Below are positions 62,787 through 64,000 of a stretch of DNA of 64,000 nucleotides, in pieces. The notes beneath the pieces are model-generated. The model did not search any database. It saw only the letters and a program-made list of their open reading frames with translations, and was not told where the DNA came from. The translations under genes were made by a program, and so were the position numbers. Where the stretch lies: positions 37,334,058 through 37,398,057 of the forward strand of contig CM043946.1 of the NCBI GenBank assembly GCA_014529385.2, written 5' to 3'. The number at the start of each line of letters is the position of its first letter. Position 1 is the first letter of the stretch. This DNA is from Adiantum capillus-veneris. Its lineage: Eukaryota > Streptophyta > Polypodiopsida > Polypodiales > Pteridaceae.

Positions 62787-64000
62787 TTAAGAGATCTCTC
62801 TCTCATCCTCGCATAACTCAGCATAACTTCCTATATCTATATAGAGCTCTCCGTTTAAACACATATCCTCTGTTTCATTTTGTAGCTCCTCTGCATGCAC
62901 CCCATATAGAGCAGTAGCATCTTGATGCTCGTCTGGCACCACCGCAGCGGCTCTGATTGAGCATCTTCTCTGATCTCCTCCATTGATGTCGTTGTGATTG
63001 GCACATGGTAGCCTTCATACGTCCTTGCACTACGAGGGGCTAACTCTATGACGTACCACCAGTTTGATGTAGACTTTGTAGGATGAAATACTACCTGCCA
63101 GAGCCACATAACTTACATGAGAGCTTTCAAGCACATAACTTGTAAAAGGGGGATGTTAACTATTTATATACTTACTTGTTCACAATGCTCGGGTAGTACG
63201 AAAGTGTCTCTTAGGTCAGTCCATTTCTTAGTAGAATCCACCTCAAGAAAACCAGACTCTCCTCTACGCACAGTAGCGTTTCGACCCTCCATGATTATCT
63301 TGAACCATTGCACGTCGAACAAGTCGACAAAAAATCCTCTGTAATCGATCCTCAAAATCTCTTGCAGCGTGCCGAAGTAAGTGAGTTCCGCCACCACGGG
63401 ATCTGCATCAGAGGAACGTCGTCGACTAGACTGTTCAAATTTTGCCATGATTCCACAATCTTGAGTAAAACGCTTTTTGTCGATTCGTTCCACCCTAAAA
63501 TATCGACCTTTACACCATGCTGCTGTGTATGACTTATACTACAACGAACAAAGATTATGAGTGGCCGTTCAAACGTTTATAAATAAAGTCACTTGCTAGT
63601 CGTACATTGCAAACTTACCTTGGTCGCGCAACCCCGAGAGTACTCCCACTCTTCTTCAGTCACTTCGTCACCGCATTGTTGTGCGCTTTTCAATTGGTTG
63701 TGCAACCATCTTAAGCTCATGAAGGTTGGTAGGCTCTCCAGAACCGCTGGATAGTGCATCGGTGGTCGTCTTCCCCGTCTCCACTCGATTCGTGCCCTTT
63801 GTCGCTCTTGCTTTGCATCCTCATATTGTGAAATCCACTTTTGCATCACTGGATTGTGAAGCATGCAAAATCGGTTGATTTTAGCCTCTAGATCTTCCGT
63901 CATCTTCTTCTCAACACCGAGATTGCACATGACAATCCCAGATATGCGCTCATCATCTATGGTTCGCCATAGCGTGTCCCGGGATTTATCAAATCCGTCT
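62787..64000 (-). pseudogene. CACTA Tnp2 transposase C-terminal exons, copy 2
   Basis: The first visible exon (to about 63619, donor GTAAGT) reads DTLWRTIDDERISGIVM, INRFCMLHNPVMQKWISQYE and EEEWEYSRGCATK, equivalent to the region after the DUF4218-type domain that copy 1 lacks. The next exon (about 63541-63171) carries YTAAWCKGRYF and the DUF4216-like GFFVDLFDVQWFKIIMEGRN. The last exon (about 63092-62787) reads TSNWWYVIELAPRSARTYEG, but one base is lost near 62950 (SEAAAVV becomes shifted). In copy 1 the equivalent stop comes earlier (TAG after NGEL). The Tnp2 core lies beyond the window. Confidence 0.82.

Larger units (their letters stand above)
60566..64000 (-). mobile_element. CACTA transposon, copy 2 (3' portion; continues past the window)
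   Basis: The terminus CACTACAAGAGGTTATGTGC at 60566 is the inverted equivalent of the copy 1 right end. Dense GCGTCGCTAT motifs fill 60596-60835, then sequence parallel to 35409-35690, the TNPA-like gene (62514-61201) and the Tnp2 C-terminal exons (64000 to about 62787). The other terminus is not in the window. It keeps central parts of both genes that copy 1 has lost. Confidence 0.93.

Overview
The window looks like a repeat-dense nuclear segment of a large plant genome. The signs are split introns, plant-type CACTA, Ty1/copia, Ty3/gypsy and Mutator-like elements, a plant HIPP-type metal-domain fragment, and very long (GA)n/(CT)n tracts. The style suggests a seedless plant, perhaps a fern, but that is inference. 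No intact host gene, tRNA or rRNA gene was seen; almost everything is mobile DNA or captured and decayed gene pieces.

Layout. 1-6155 (+) holds a decayed spliced gene with a ParB/DGQHR-like motif and a C-terminal methyltransferase-like glycine motif, then a SET-domain exon and an FCP1/HAD-type exon. Minisatellite arrays lie between and after these exons and flip orientation downstream. 8877-13290 is copy 1 of a dispersed repeat (R1). 13290-28260 is repeat-derived, with Ty3/gypsy pol fragments (15996-16392 minus, 19395-20560 minus, 25050-25900 plus) and a ~1 kb foldback element (16399-17435).

From about 28270 the window is nested. R1 copy 2 is split by a copia element (28868-44849, TSD ATAAG). 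The 5' LTR of that copia is split by a CACTA element (29407-35933, TSD CCT), which carries a captured HIPP fragment, a Tnp2-type transposase and a TNPA-like gene. A 3982-bp tandem duplication (35409-39390 / 39391-43372) then copied the CACTA end, part of the LTR, the PBS and most of gag-pol. R1 copy 2 is split a second time by an ~11.2-kb segment (48161-59353). This carries a minus-strand ParB-like plus beta-class amino-methyltransferase-like pseudogene, a series of six long palindromes, and a plus-strand Mutator-like transposase remnant with a SWIM zinc finger. R1 resumes at 59354. Finally an antisense copia pol fragment (about 60010-60565) is abutted by a second CACTA copy (60566 to beyond the window end).

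The most unusual content is the 48-59 kb segment. A ParB/methyltransferase-type gene and a transposase are transcribed divergently from a region holding palindromes with a CpG-rich centre. A distant second relative of the ParB/methyltransferase type sits at the start of the window. Both are broken here, so the window shows fossils of the system, not a working copy.
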